A stretch of DNA of 64,000 nucleotides. Origin: Hofstenia miamia (Eukaryota > Xenacoelomorpha > Acoela). The notes under the pieces were generated by a model. The model made no database searches and had not been told where the DNA came from. It saw only the letters and a list, made by a program, of their open reading frames with translations. The stretch lies in NCBI GenBank assembly GCA_004352715.1, contig SCFE01000037.1, positions 2,116,321-2,180,320 of the forward strand, written 5' to 3'. Of the stretch, positions 21,088 through 33,980 are shown in pieces. How positions within the stretch are numbered: the first letter of the stretch is position 1; every line of letters begins with the position of its first letter. Both the position numbers and the translations under genes were made by a program.

Positions 21088-23144
21088 ATTCTCTCCTGGA
21101 ACGCCCGTGGTGTTATGACACTTGACAAATGCTTCAATGTCAGGAAAATGCTTAGTCTTCACATACCTGATGTTTTCTGTATCAATGAAACGTGGCACTC
21201 TAAAGAAAATTGTCTTTCTTTTGACAACTATCTACTCATCTCTGAACCGTGCTGCTTGGAAGGGCAACTTGGTGGTGTTGCCATCCTGACCAACGCTGAT
21301 TTCCCCCATGCTGTGACAAATTGCTCTCTCCCTGATTTTGATTTTGCGTGTGCGTGCATTATACACAGCTCTATTCCTGTTCTCGTGATTTCTGTCTACA
21401 ACCCTCCTCTTTCTTCGCCATATCACGTCTCATCCCAGGTATTTATTTCATGTGTAACTGCCCGAAATATGTTGGAATACATATACAGGAAATTCTGATT
21501 TTCTAACGATTTTATTGCCTTCATTGAGAAGATGACTGCCTATCAACTGGTGACCGAAGCAACTCATTTGAGGGGAAACCTTCTCGACCTATGTATCTCT
21601 AACTGTCCCGATACTTGTGAGGTTGAAGTACTCCCAGAGTGCTTCTCTTCCGATCATTTTCCACTCAAAATAAAAATGTCTGGCAAAGACTTTTCGATGC
21701 CGTCAAGTAATTTATGTACTGATATCAGAGCATATTCCAAATCTGGCTTCAACGACCAAACGTTCTTGCTTGGCTTATCTGAATTCGACCTATTTTTACA
21801 ACATTACTATTTCTTCAACCCAACGCTTGTCTTTAACTGGTGGTATCGTATCTTACACCAATCCATTCAATTATCTGTTCCCTCAAACCGCCCGAAAAGA
21901 CAACTTCTGCCGTTTTATTTCTCTAGTCATTCTGTACATTTAAGTAATCAGGTCAATACCGAGACTAGGAGACTCAATAGGTCTGGTTTTGATGGTTCTG
22001 CCAAACTAACGCGTTTGCATCTTGATTTATCTAACTCTATAGAACTGGACCAGCTTATGCTTGTCCAGTCGACGCGCTACGTTGGGAAAAATTAGGGCTT
22101 TACTCTGCTTCGCAAACTTAATGCACCTATGTCTCTTCCCTCAACTGTTCACTTAGATGGTGAGCTCGCATCCACAAATCGAGCAAAGGCAAATCTGTTC
22201 AACAAATTCCTGTGCAATGTTTTTATTCCTGAGTCCTTCGAATTTCACTTGGCCAACACCGAAAGACATATTTTCTTAGCCGATCTTTGTACCACCACTG
22301 ATCAAATCGAGACTCTGCTCCGTGGTGTCCCTGATACCACTGCAGTCTGTGCTGATGGCATTCTCCCTTCATTTTTACAAATTTATCTGGCATTCTTGCT
22401 CCTCTAGTACATATACTCTTTTTGCATATAATCCAATCGTGCACCTGGCTTGATGTGTGGAAAACTTCTTATGTCACACCGATACATAAATCAGGCGATA
22501 ACTCTGATGTCAGAAACTACAGACCCATCAGTATTTTACCAAAAATTTCTCTTCTTGAGAAAATTCTCTTCCGATTTATTTACGATAAAGTTAAGCAACT
22601 CCTCTCTGTCTCTCAGCATGGTTTTCAGCCCCGCCGGGGAACCCACACTCAGCTTCTTACCTTCGTGGACACACTTTATCGCTCAAATGATTCCAACACT
22701 GATTTCCACGCCGTTTATTTCGACATCCGCAAAGCCTTTGATTCCATATCCCATATACGGCTACTTTCTAAGTTAGCCGACATGGGCTTCGCTGATGACA
22801 TCCTTTCCCTGCTCTCTTCCTACTTATTCAATCGCGTCCAATGTGTTAAAATAAAGAATACTCTTTCTAACCCTGGTAATGTTGCGAGTGGTGTCCCCCA
22901 GGGCAGTGTCCTCGGGCCCCTGCTGTTTCTCCTAGTTATGAACGACATCCCTGACGCTGCTAGGTATTCAAATTGCAAGCTGTTTGCCGATGATATCAAA
23001 CTGTATCACAATTCGTTATCTGAGTTACAGCGTGACATTGATTCCGTCCATTCATGGACTCTTAGAAATAGGCTAACTTTTCATTGTGGGAAAACCAAGT
23101 TACTGTTTAATACAAGAAATAATTTTAATACGACAAGGCTATAA
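21088..23144 (+). pseudogene. LINE ORF2: AP endonuclease and reverse transcriptase, broken
   Basis: The endonuclease begins ILSWNARGV and continues with CINETWHS (metal-binding Glu), GGVAIL, VYNPP and, after a break near 21,500, LLDLCIS and SSDHFPLKI (catalytic Asp-His). Stops near 22095 and 22407 break the linker. The RT frame 22422-23144 has TPIHKSGDNSDVRNYRPIS, QHGFQPRRGT, motif A VYFDIRKAFDS, motif B GVPQGSVLGPLLF and motif C LFADDIKLY, so both parts of the RT active site remain. The frame ends at NTTRL, well short of the normal C-terminus, so the copy is 3'-incomplete. Four or so lesions make it inactive. Confidence 0.85.
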
Positions 23145-23146
23145 TC

Positions 23147-23652
23147 CATATGATTTTAGTTTTGATACGTCATAGCCTCCTACCAATGGGGATTTTAACT
23201 AAAATTTAAATTTAAATATTTTAGCCAAAAATGTAAATTCCCTAAAAATGAAACAACCAATAAAAAATATTTGCAAAATTTTAAAGAAATTCACTGTCTC
23301 TTTTTTGTTGAGATGATGTCACTACCTTTTGAATCATAAAACTATTACTTTGTAAAATAAGTAATCACAATACATATTCATAATCAGATGTTCATAGATA
23401 TCTCCTATGTTTAATATGGTGGTTGTTATGAAGACAAATTTGGATCTAAAATAAAGGGTTAACCTACTATCAGCTGTCAAGCTGTTTAGAACACAGTTCT
23501 TATTATAAGTGAATAGAAAAGATAGTTAAGCTAAATTAAGTAAAAACTCCTATTCATAGACCTAAACTAAGGACACACTTTCTCTAGACAGGGCAGAGCA
23601 GTAAAACTGATGTTGGCTGTAGATGTTGAGATGCCTCCTAATGAGCTGATAA
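23147..23652. other. Spacer between CR1-like element and gypsy copy A
   Basis: No gene. At about 23,543-23,575 it contains the string TAAAAACTCCTATTCATAGACCTAAAC, which recurs with variation near 35,285, 38,985 and 43,108 and belongs to a dispersed repeat. The last four bases, ATAA (23649-23652), are the left target duplication of copy A. Confidence 0.55.
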
Positions 23653-24605
23653 TGTAGAGTCACTCAGGGCCTCCTTTTTTTGAACTTATTATTTTTGGCA
23701 CTCTGAAATGGTTTTGTGTTTTTTGACGTTTTGATTCTTTGATTCATTGCTATTTATTTGTATCAATTTCTTTTAATCAATTTATAAATTTCGAGTGCAG
23801 TTATTTTGATAGTGTTAGTACTTGTCCCCCTGAGTTGAATTATGTGTGAATTGCTTGTTTTAACTTTGAGAGGGAAATTGTGCTTTGAAATTGTAAACAA
23901 GTCAGGTAATAAGTTACAGATTTTTGTAAAAATTATTTGAGTCACTGTAGTGAAGCACACAATAAATTCGGCTTCCTTCTACTGCATTTGGTTTTTCAAT
24001 TATTTATCTGTTAACCCCTTTTAGATTTGTCAATTAAAGATTTGTTAATGATAACTATTGCTTAAGATCCTGTGACAATTCAGGAGGAAACTGCACTGGG
24101 TCTGGCGCAACAAATAGCTCCTTAATGGTGACAGCCCAAATCATGGCCACTTTAGGTTACAACTACATGTAGGGAATAACATCTTTTACTCGATCTGTCC
24201 ATACATGCACTTAACCTTGCAAATATACTATGCTGTTGATGAAGGTGAATGCACAGCAATTATGTTCTTGTTATTTATTATTTATTTACATGAGCTGAGA
24301 TAAGAAAACTCTGAGATAAAATGTTTATTGAGCTAGAAATTAATACTTGAGACATTAGCACCTTGGCAAGTAAGGATGGCTTCAAAGATATAGCTTCAGC
24401 ATGATGCTGTGTGAATTGGTCACTGCTGAAGTTCATTTTGGAGTGGAATTTCTTTATTTGTTAGGCAAAATCAGTGAACCTCAAATGTATATTTTCTGTT
24501 AAGATTCAGGTCACTCTCTGTTATGGTAGACTTTGCAACTTTTGATCTAAACTCTTGAGTTACCCAGTACTGCTAGAGTAGCCAGAGCTACCCTGTGATT
24601 CTACA
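23653..24605 (+). repeat. 5' LTR of copy A
   Basis: Begins TGTAGAGTCACTCAGGG and ends GTGATTCTACA, giving 6-bp inverted tips (TGTAGA/TCTACA). A possible polyadenylation signal AATAAA is at 23961-23966. The same sequence in inverse orientation forms the LTR-only copies at 33.5, 37.5 and 39.0 kb. Confidence 0.92.
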
Positions 24606-24623
24606 TGGTGACCCTGACGTGAT
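24606..24623 (+). other. Primer binding site of copy A
   Basis: TGGTGACCCTGACGTGAT directly follows the LTR with no spacer. The leading TGG pairs with the CCA end of a tRNA. Copy B has TGGCGACC here, so the ancestral site probably paired with a tRNA ending GGUCGCCA; I cannot name it. Confidence 0.75.
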
Positions 24624-25165
24624 TCTTGACAAATTAGGGTTTCAGTTAAACTTTCTACTCTATTCTTTTGAAGTGTGAAGGTGCATCAATGCCTGGAGAT
24701 GTACTCTGATCATGAAGCTTGCATACATACAGAAGCTGTCATCTGATTTGTTGCCTGGTGATTGTGACATAGTGCTGAGCTGTTACTGTTTCTATATTGT
24801 ACTTGGTTTTGTTCTTTCTCTTTGGTGCTAGCCAGCAGGGATAGTTGTTTCCCCTGGCCATGAATCAACTTCACTACCAATCAATGCATAACTTTGCCTC
24901 TTATGTTATTCTTACTGCAGTTTTGTGCTTTGGAAGCTGTCACCAAGCTATGACATTATTCTTACTTGTTTTGGTTATTACCTTGTTGTAGTCTTGTTCT
25001 TCTAGAATTTGGATTTAATACTGTACTCTACACTGTGCTGTTATTGGTATTAGTTTTTGTTTTTCTGAACCTGGATGGAATCCCTCTCAAATTGTTGGAA
25101 TTGTTTTCTGAATTTTTCTTATTGTTTTTCTTGTTGTTTCTTTTTGCCAAATGGAATTTAGTGTT

Positions 25166-26760
25166 TTATCTCATAATGTGACTCCCACTCAGGGTCTCTG
25201 AAGTGTGAGAGTTAGCAGCCCAGACATTGCACCTCACACTGTTGGAATAAGTTCTATTGCTTCTCCCTTGTTGCTTGATCCTTACTTTATTCTCCCACAG
25301 ACACTGCCATCTCTGAAACCTCAGAACTTGGAAATCAATCAACTTCATGCTGCCTTGGCCAAAGAAACTAGGCAATGCTGTGCTTGTGAGCAACACCTAG
25401 ATTCACTTCAAGCTGAAATGTAAGAGCATGCCCAAGATACCCAATTGAGGGAGCAATGTTTCATTGATTTGATTAATGCTCTAGAGATTGAACTCCAGAC
25501 CTTGGCAACACCTCTGCCTACTTCTCTGCTGTGCCAGAGCAGCCTGCCTCATTCATTACCTCCCCAGTCAAGCCCTTCCAAGTATGTCACTCACAGTGTT
25601 CTACAGGATGTGCTAGACAATTTCTCTGAACATCTGTCAGAGCAAATCTCCCAAATGATTTGTGCTTGCCTTCCAAGCAGCCCCACTGTCTCTACTTCTA
25701 AACCATTTATGCCGCAATTCATTACCCCATTACTACCTTCACAGCTGAGGAGCAATCTTCACACAGTCAGTCCTGACTCAGGTTCCCATGCTAACCATGA
25801 TTGCTGCTCCAATTTTGTCTGTGCTAAGTGTGATTATTTTGCCTCCTGCACTTGTAACCAACTATATTACCCCTACTGGTGTAACTCCAACTACTCCACC
25901 ACAGTCATGCAACTTTTCCAAATCTGCTCTTAAGAGTGGCTCTTGCTTTACTCAGTCAATTCTACCTACAACTGCTGCTGGAGCCAATACTGCTAACTTA
26001 TTTAATCATCATTCAATATTACCTAAATTCACTGGAAAGATTGATGAGATCTCTCAATCTTTTGAAGAGTGGTTTTTCTCTTTGAGTTAACCATGCTGCA
26101 GTACAAAACTACTCAAGATGCTGCTGTCATTCAATTCCTGACCTACTTTCAAGGTATTGTGTACAATCAGTATATGATGTTAGATCAAGATGGGAAGACT
26201 AGCTATCCACTTCTTATAAGATATTGCTAGGACTATTATAAAGCCCCCATATCAAACATCAGTACAAAACACTACTTTGTTATCTCTCATTCAAAAAAGG
26301 TGATGATGTTCACACATACATCACACAAGTAGAAAGGCTGTTTCATCTAAGTAAGCTCACCCCTGAGTATTCAAAGCAAGATCTTTTTTTGTACATCTGT
26401 CAAGGCTTCCTGCCTAACATTCAAAGTCACCTTGAGCTCAAGTGAGACCCTGAGGACAATCTCAGTGTAATTATCTGCAAAGCCATCAGCATCATATATA
26501 TGCTGAACAACACTACTTGCATCAATAAGGATGCTGGAGACCTGAAAGCTGGTTCTTCTTCACCAAAGCCTCCTACCTCTTTGAGCACCATTGCTTCTAC
26601 TGTAAAGATAGAACTTGAGCATACTTGGTGCTTCTGTTGCAGTCAGAAAGGGCACACTAAATCACAGTGCTGAGCAGTTATCCGTCTAGTTGCTGATGGC
26701 AAAGGTTTTATTATCAATGAACCCTGAAAACAAGAATGTTCTCTCAATCAACTGTTAGTT
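25166..26760 (+). pseudogene. gag: gag of copy A, broken
   Basis: Fragments collinear with gag of copy B. SILPKFTGKIDEISQSFEEWFF is the start of the capsid-like retrotransposon gag domain. EYSKQDLFLYICQGFLP follows, and then a zinc knuckle CFCCSQKGHTKSQC near 26,630 (CX2CX4HX4C). Stops and frameshifts interrupt it at least four times. The N-terminal half aligns with the coiled coil of B (LDSLQAEM against VESLQAEI). In an active element gag would form the particle and bind genomic RNA. Confidence 0.8.
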
Positions 26761-26818
26761 TAGCTACCCAGTCAAACTAGTCAGAGCATCACCTCCTAGA
26801 AAATGTGCTTATAATGTT

Positions 26819-29800
26819 TTGGTAATCACTTCACTGTTGTGTACCAATGTAATTCCAGTCAATATAAATGAATCCCTTGTAAATATCACCATTGATACCA
26901 GGGCCTCACCCTTGATTATCAGTGATTCCTGTTGTTCTAAGCTGTGCCTGTCACAGAACGACCTACTTCTCTCTACTGTGCATTTGCTGGATGCTTCTGG
27001 AAATTCCCTTTACTCAAAGGTCACATACCAAACCTAGAGTTACATATTTGGCAGGAGCTTTTTGTCATTGATCTAATTGTCATCAATACTTGCAGTCAAC
27101 CACTTCTGTACAACATAATTTTGGGAAATGATTTTCTTGAAATGAATTCATGCATTATCAATTATGGTAATAACACCATCTCTATCAGAGAAAGCAAAAA
27201 TTGGCAAGAGCTCACCACTGTCCCTAGCCAAGACATTCCTTTGAGTTTTTCTGAGCTCATGATTGTGGAGCCTCATCATTGGCAATGTGTTCCTGTCACC
27301 ACTAATTCTGATTATACTGGAGAAATTATGATTTCTGGATTTAAGGGAAAATGCTTCTGTGGAATTAACTTTTTGCCTGATCTCTGTCTTGTTTCAAAGG
27401 GAAAGACTTGTGTTACTGTCTTAAATAGTTCTGATTCTTTAGTCAAAATTGATCCATCTCAGTTGAGACTAGTTGCAACTCCAGTTTGTCTGGAATTTCA
27501 GGCCACTGCCTGCTCACCATTCTTAACAGCTAGTCACAATCTAGCAGAGCCAAGTGACAACATTAGGATCCCCCTTGTTAATGAGCAGATGCATCTGCAT
27601 CTCATCTGCTTTCACATCTGCTTAGACAGCATTATGAAGTCTTTAACTATGGTTTGATTAACATTGGTCAGGCTGTTGGAGAACAGCATTCCATCAAGAC
27701 CAAAAATGATCATTCAATTTGCTTGCCCATCAGAAGAGTACTGGAAAATCTTCAGGAAGAGTATGAGAAAATCTTAAGCAACCTCATAGAAAGTGGCATT
27801 ATCCAAGCTAGCAATAGCCCTTATGCAGCTCCCACTGTTTTTATTAAACAGGGCAACAAGTACTGCCTTTGTGTCAACTTCCCAAAAGCTTAATGATGTT
27901 ACAGTCAAGGATGTGTACCCACTCCTGCTCATTGAGAATCTCCTCTATGATGCTAGTTGATACAAGTTGTTCAGCTGCCTTGACCTGTGCGAGCCTTACT
28001 ACAGGTGCCAGTGAAGCCCTCCAACATTTCAAAGACTGCCTTTATAACTCCCTACTGGCTCTTTGAATGGAAGTATATGGCTTTTGGTCTCTGCAATGCC
28101 CCTGCAACTTTCCAGCTCTATGTTACCCGCATACTTAGAAACAGAGCCAATGTGCTTGAGCCTGGCATAACCACCTATATGGATGATATTCTCATTGCTG
28201 GTAACACGTTCTCAGAACATCTGGAAAGGCTTAGATGCACCCTCAGCTTGTTATACAAATCTGGCCTTTGGGTCAATGGGAATAAGTGTTCTCTGTGACA
28301 GCCTTGTGTCACCTTTCTCAGAAGAATTCTTGAACCTGGTCATATCTCCATCAAAAATAATGTGAAGGACCATCTTGATAAAATCAAAACTCCTCATTCT
28401 CTAAGGATGTGCAATGCCTTATGGGATTCTTGAATTACTATGGCGCCTTCATCTTGGAGCTAGCTAACAAATCCAGACACATCTCCAACCTACTATGGTG
28501 CAATGTTGAATTTAAATGGAGCTGGATCAAGCAGGAAGAGCTTGACAATGTTAAGAAAGAACTTAGAAGAATTCCCAGCCTAAACACACCAGATTACTCA
28601 AAGGAATTCCTTATCAACTGTGATGCCAGTTCCATTGCTATTAGTGGAGTACTTAGCCAGATAATCAATGGGAATGAGAGCCCCATCAAATATTTCAGCT
28701 GCAAGCTTTGAAACACTGAGCTAAATTATGGTGTGACCAAGTCAGAAATGCTCACTCTAGTTGAGAGTCTGAAAAAGTTTCATGTTTTCATACTGGGCCA
28801 CCAGTTCACTGTGCACACTGACAACTCAGCACTGGCATGGCTGAAGAAATTCTCTGGGGACAAATCTAATATCATTGCTGAGTGGATAGAGTATTTGAAC
28901 AATTTTACCTTTTCCATTAAACACCACCCATGTAGACTGCACAACAATGCAGACTATTGGACTGCTCTCCCAAGCTATGAGTGAGATCTCTGGAAACTGC
29001 CTGGAGAGAAAACACCATTCAGGTTTATCCTGTTCAGTGACTATGAGTGTCTGCCCAAGATCAATGCAGACTGACATGGAAACAAGATCCTCCCCATTTT
29101 GGTGAAGGAGGAGATTACAGAAGTGGAAATTGTACATCATCAATGCGTTGACAAAGTGTTAAGCAAGATCATCACCAAGCTGAAAAATGACAACTACATC
29201 CTCAGCCCTGTTGCCAACAGGTATTTTCAGTGCTATAATTGGAAACTCACTGATGCAGGCCCACTTTACACATGGAGACAAAATAGTTGACTGGCAGTTC
29301 CTGAATACTTTCAAAGGGATCTGGTATGAAAGATTCACAAGAAAGGCCACTTAGGAATCATTCAAACTGAGCAAATGTTTAATGCAAGATATGTTACTAT
29401 TGCTATTAGAGCTGCAGTGCAGGACATAATCAATAAATGGACCACTTGTCTGTTGCAGGGAACCAGACATTTTCCTGAGCAGTGAGCCAAGCTGCATAGC
29501 AGAGCTATGGAATGCACAAATGAATTTGTACATATGGACATCAAGAAGCTCTCTTGTGATGAGGAGGGGTACCAGTACCTGCTTGTACTTATTGATCATT
29601 TCACAAAATATGCTCAACTCATCCCCCTCAACAGCACCACTGCCAAGGTTATTGGGGAAAAAGTGGTCAAGGAATGGGTTCTCAAGTTTCAGCCCATGGA
29701 GTGCCTAATTTCAGATTGCAGCCCCCAATTCAAAAACCATCTCATGGAAACCTTGATGAAGGAGCTTGAAATACTCCACGAATTTACCAGTGTGTACCAC

Positions 29801-30577
29801 CCACAGTTCAATGGAGTTGTTGAAACTTAATCATACTGTTATCAATCTAATCTGAGTTGCCCTCACCTGAGCAGCTGGCAGGAATTGGAAGTGCGTCATC
29901 AAGGCATTAGAGTATTTTTATAACACCAATGTGCATAAAACTACTAAGGTCAGCCCTTTTAAGGAAATGTTTGGCTGAGAGGCAAGTATGCCCTTTTCAA
30001 TTATGTTTCCAGATTATAATGAACCTACATTAGAGAATTTTGTGAATCATATGTTACATGAATTTCAAAAGGTACACTTGACTATCTGTCAGAATACTAA
30101 TCAATCTGTTATCCGTCAACAGCAGAATTTCAATTGCAAATTGTATGGCAAGCCTCATAAGGTTGGGGACAAAGTTTTTGCATATTTTCTTTGCCAGATC
30201 ACTGATGCAAATTAAGTGAAGCTTTCCACCAATTGGCAGGATCTATTTACCATTACAAGGTGTTAGATCACCATTGATATTTGTTAAATAATGGGAGAGT
30301 CATCCACTCTTAATTACTCAAACAAACTATTAAGGATATTAGTAATGTTGTCATCAACCCTAACAGTGAAATTTCACTTGTTGATGATGGAGTGAATGAA
30401 CTTGAGAATTATACTAACCTCACTGAATGTGAAGAAGACGACCTCATGGAGGTCAAGTATGACAGTAATCTTGGTAATAGCAGCAACATTACTGCTACTT
30501 GTATTTTGCCTAGATACAAAGTTAGGGACCAAGAGTATTTAGATCACTTAAATACCCAAGATTGGGAACTTAATTAA
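26819..30577 (+). pseudogene. pol: pol of copy A: protease, RT, RNase H, integrase, broken
   Basis: Protease: TIDTRASPLIIS, with the catalytic triplet DTG changed to DTR. RT (27,654-28,300): GIIQASNSPYAAPTVFIKQG, LFEWKYMAFGLCNAPATFQ and the active site YMDDILIAG. RNase H (28,409-28,984): NCDASSIAI, EMLTLVESLKKF and HTDNSALAW, so its acids remain. Integrase (29,099-30,215): FVHMDIKKLSCDEEGYQYL with the first Asp, LISDCSPQF with the second and EFTSVYHPQFNGVVE with the Glu. Several stops and shifts divide these into separate frames. The pol frame ends ...NTQDWELN with TAA at 30577; at the matching point copy C reads on. Confidence 0.88.
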
Positions 30578-30623
30578 TCTTTATGTTTAGGAAACCAAGC
30601 CATATCAGATGAAATGAACCATA

Positions 30624-30847
30624 TCAAAGATATGGCTTTGGCATGATGCCATGTGAATTGGTCACTGCTGAAGTTCTTTTTGGAATGTAATTTCTTTATT
30701 TGTTAGGTGAAATCAGTGAACCACCAATATATGTTTTCTGTTAGGATGTGGGTCACTCTCTGCTATGGTAGACTTCACAACCTTTAATCTATACTCTTGG
30801 GTTACCCAGTACTGCTAGAGTAACTAGAGCTCCCCTGTGATTCTACA
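30624..30847 (+). repeat. 3' LTR remnant of copy A
   Basis: Matches the last 224 bp of the 5' LTR, from TCAAAGATATGGCTTTGGCATGA to TGTGATTCTACA. The first ~730 bp of the LTR are absent. The right end and ATAA target duplication are intact, so the loss is internal. Confidence 0.88.
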
Positions 30848-30851
30848 ATAA

Positions 30852-33485
30852 TTACACATTGAGAGTCCCTGAATAGCTACTGCTGTGCCCAAACATTTAG
30901 CTTTGAATTAATATAATAATAAAACCCTATCTGAAACAAAAGGTAAATCCAAACAATTTAATCCATCACTTGTTTCTCTTCTCACAGTAGTTTTATACTA
31001 CATTTTACAAACAATACCACATGTACCTGTTTTCTTATTAACTATTGTTTCTCTTCATATGAACTCATTCATTAACCTTTACAAAAGGTGTTATTAATTA
31101 GCTAAGCATTTCTGTTGATCCTCCTTCTGCCAACAGGCACTTTTTCCATAACTTACCCTATTCTTACAACCAATTATAATTGATATAAAAGCATAATCAA
31201 AATAAATAAAAGTATTTAATTTTTTTCTTTTCGCCATCACCTTTTTATGCAGATTAGTGCTAAATGTGCTACACTCCCTTCCCAGTGTACCTAATTGATA
31301 ATCATGACTCTCCTTGTGGCATCCTAATATTTATAATGTTTGCTCCAGACTTCTCCCACTAATAATATTTATTCTTTAGAACAAAAAGAGAGTTTTTGTT
31401 GTTCTTCTTGGCATCACTCTTTATGTCAATCTTGGTGAGATCCATTCTAATGCTGTTTGTGATTTCTATTTTACTTTCCATTGTTATTGACCACCATTGT
31501 ATTGTTGTGTTAACCTGCATTCAATTCTAAACTCCTTTATGGGAAATGCACTACAGTACCAATCATGGTTTCTTACTTGTGTTCAGCATCTCTCTTTTTA
31601 CCTATTGATCTGATCTAGACATTTTTCTGAATGCTGTTATAATGATTTGCCTGAATGAGGATAATTGGACTGATTGTGTGGAGAAGATCTGATGTTGTTG
31701 TAGTTTTACTCTTCATTGCTCACCATCTCTGGATCTGCATCTGGCAATTATTGAGGATTGAGGAGGCCTCTTTATCTTAGCTACTAACTCTTTGCCTGAT
31801 AGTTGATATTGAGTTTGCATGTGTTGGAGTGTTCCAACTGATTTAGTTGTCCTGCTCAGTGATTGTCTGTGACATTTCTTTACACTTCTCCTTAGATTTG
31901 TTGAATGCTGCGACCTCCCATCCAGTAATTAGTGTTTGGTCATCTGTTGATGTACCTTTCTTCTTTGATTTGTGGGTTGTTGTTCTATCCTCACACACAA
32001 AAATTGGTGATTAGTTGAGTGTGATCCTCTTTGTACTCTTCTACTGGTATTGCTAAAGTGCTGTGTGTCTATCCTCACACCTGGTAGTTGGTGATTGGTC
32101 AACAGCATTCTTCTTTGCACTTTTCTCCTTTGATTGCTTGAATGTCTACTTTCTATCCTCACACCTAGTAGTTGGTGGTTAGATGATGGCATCCTCATTT
32201 GCAATCATCTCTGTTTGTTTGGTGATTTGTTTTCCATTGTCCTCTCTTTTACTAAATTCAGTTAATCAGTTAACATCCCTTATTTCAGTGTCATATTTTA
32301 GTTTATTTTAGCCATTCTTTGTGGCATCACTCTTCTTTACATATCATTCTCATCCACTTTGCAAGTGAATTCATTATCAAGCTCTTCTTCACATATAATA
32401 TCTAAATCATTCATATGTATATATGCACTATTATCATTTCTGATAATTTTAAATTCAGCATTTTTATCTAACTCAACTTGTTAAGCCATATTAGTTACTT
32501 TCTATACTCCCTCTAAATTTCTTGAAAAAAAACATTTTGCCCATTGCTCTGTCAATATTGCAGCTATCACCATGAAATTTTTCAGGCTTATTGAGTTCTG
32601 CAAGCTGAAGATTTTAAGCCTGTTACAAGCCTAACATTAGAATTGTATGAAAATATTTTAAATAGCCTGAAATTTTACATTTTCATACCATATATTTGAT
32701 GTATTTTTTGTTTTTTCACTCTAGTGATCTAAATTTTAACCAGAATTGTTTGAAATTTCAAAACAAAAATTTCACACAGCTATGAATTTATGTTAAAAAA
32801 TTTTTTTTGAAAACCCTGGTTGGTCCTTAAATGTTATATCTTAACTTTAACAAGCTATTGCAAGAAAAATTTTAAAGATATCACAGCTCCAATTGAATTT
32901 TTAATTAGCAAATTTCACTGAAAAAATTATTTGTTTCTCAGCATGTTTAGCTCTAAGATCAATATTAGTTGAGCTAGGCTGAGCAGAGCTGGGCAAATTT
33001 TTCAGAAAAGATATTTTCTTTAATAACTTTTGATATAATGAATCTATGAATAAGATTTTTACTCAAAAATACACAATTTTGTAAGAATTAATTATATTCT
33101 AAATTTTTTGGTCATGTCCCAATAGGGAATGTTTTAAAAATTTCAATTAAAAAAAACATTTTTCTCAAAATTAAAAATTCAAAAATTGGAAATTTTTACT
33201 TTGAGATATTTGCAGTAATACAAAAAATAACATTCAAAAACAATTTTCCCAAAATTCCCTATCAATTTTCCATAATGGGAAATTTTCTCTTTTAGACATG
33301 AATATTATAGGATGGGTTAGTAATTTTTTTAAAAAATTATAGTGATTTTTTTTGAAAAAAACTATCTATAAAACTGAATTTTGTTTTTAATTTCATTAAT
33401 CTTTAACATTTTGTTTATTAATATTTCACTTCATATTAGCGCACCCCTATCATATGGGAAATAATCAGTGTTTTTTTAAATGTAT
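30852..33485. other. AT-rich intergenic stretch with a minisatellite
   Basis: No gene recognised. An 84-bp-period repeat lies at 31,880-32,220 (own entry). From about 32,500 to 33,480 the sequence is dominated by A and T homopolymer runs. Confidence 0.5.
31880..32220. repeat. Tandem repeat, period about 84 bp, about 4 copies
   Basis: The string CTATCCTCACAC recurs at about 31,987, 32,072 and 32,154, and a more diverged unit precedes the first. The rest of each unit is also shared (TTGGTGATT..., TTGATT...). The period is close to 28 codons, so the minus strand stays open for 91 codons with a repeating TNHQLPGVRI pattern. Confidence 0.8.
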
Positions 33486-33980
33486 TGTAGAATCACTGGG
33501 GAGCTCTGGCAACTCCGCAGTACTGAGAAACTGAAAGCTTAAATCAAAGGTTGCAGAGGCAACCATTGTAGAGAGTGACCCACATTCTAACAAAAGAAAG
33601 AACATTGGTAGTTCACTGATTCAATAAAGAAAAACAGAAACTATCCACCAAGAATATATTTCCTGCAGTGACCAATTCACATGGCATCATGATGAAGCCA
33701 TATTCAGGAAGTGATCCTTACTTGCAAGGTGCTAATTGTGTGTCTCAATTGTTTAATTCTAGCTCAAATAAGCAATTTAGCTCAGTGTTCTATTATCTCA
33801 GCTCATGTAAATAATAAAACAAAAGGCATGTAGTTACCATGCATTCACATTTGCCAACAGCTTGATATATTTGCAGTGTGTTTTTAAAGTGAAAATGGAA
33901 TGATCAAAATAAAAGTTGTTAATCCCTACACATGCATGTAGCCATAACTTAAAGTGCCCAAAATTTAAGCTGCCCCTATA
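33486..33980 (-). repeat. Partial gypsy-family LTR
   Basis: Starts TGTAGAATCACTGGGGAGCTCTGGC and follows the reverse complement of the LTR down to about CTGCCCCTATAAAC, then similarity stops. Only about the 3' half of an LTR is present, with no internal element sequence beside it. Confidence 0.82.

Larger units (their letters stand above)
20281..23146 (+). mobile_element. CR1-like non-LTR retrotransposon, 3'-incomplete
   Basis: Order: ORF1 with PHD finger and RNA-binding-like region, then ORF2 with AP endonuclease and reverse transcriptase. It stops shortly after the RT, with no C-terminal domain or 3' tail. CpG dinucleotides are still frequent, unlike in the gypsy copies downstream. The 5' boundary is approximate. 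Confidence 0.82.
23653..30847 (+). mobile_element. Ty3/gypsy LTR retrotransposon, copy A
   Basis: A 953-bp 5' LTR, primer site, gag and pol (protease, RT, RNase H, integrase) and the last 224 bp of a 3' LTR. ATAA flanks both sides (23649-23652 and 30848-30851) as a 4-bp target duplication. The order RT, RNase H, integrase places it in Ty3/gypsy. It is the most decayed of the copies, with very few CpG left. It lacks the third coding region of copies B and C, probably by a deletion that also removed most of the 3' LTR. Confidence 0.9.

Noticed and set aside
23763-23960. 65-codon antisense ORF, similar to a 62-codon ORF at 38157-38345
   Set aside because: Both lie inside copies of the same LTR in opposite orientation. 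The similarity is that of the LTR DNA, not of a protein gene.
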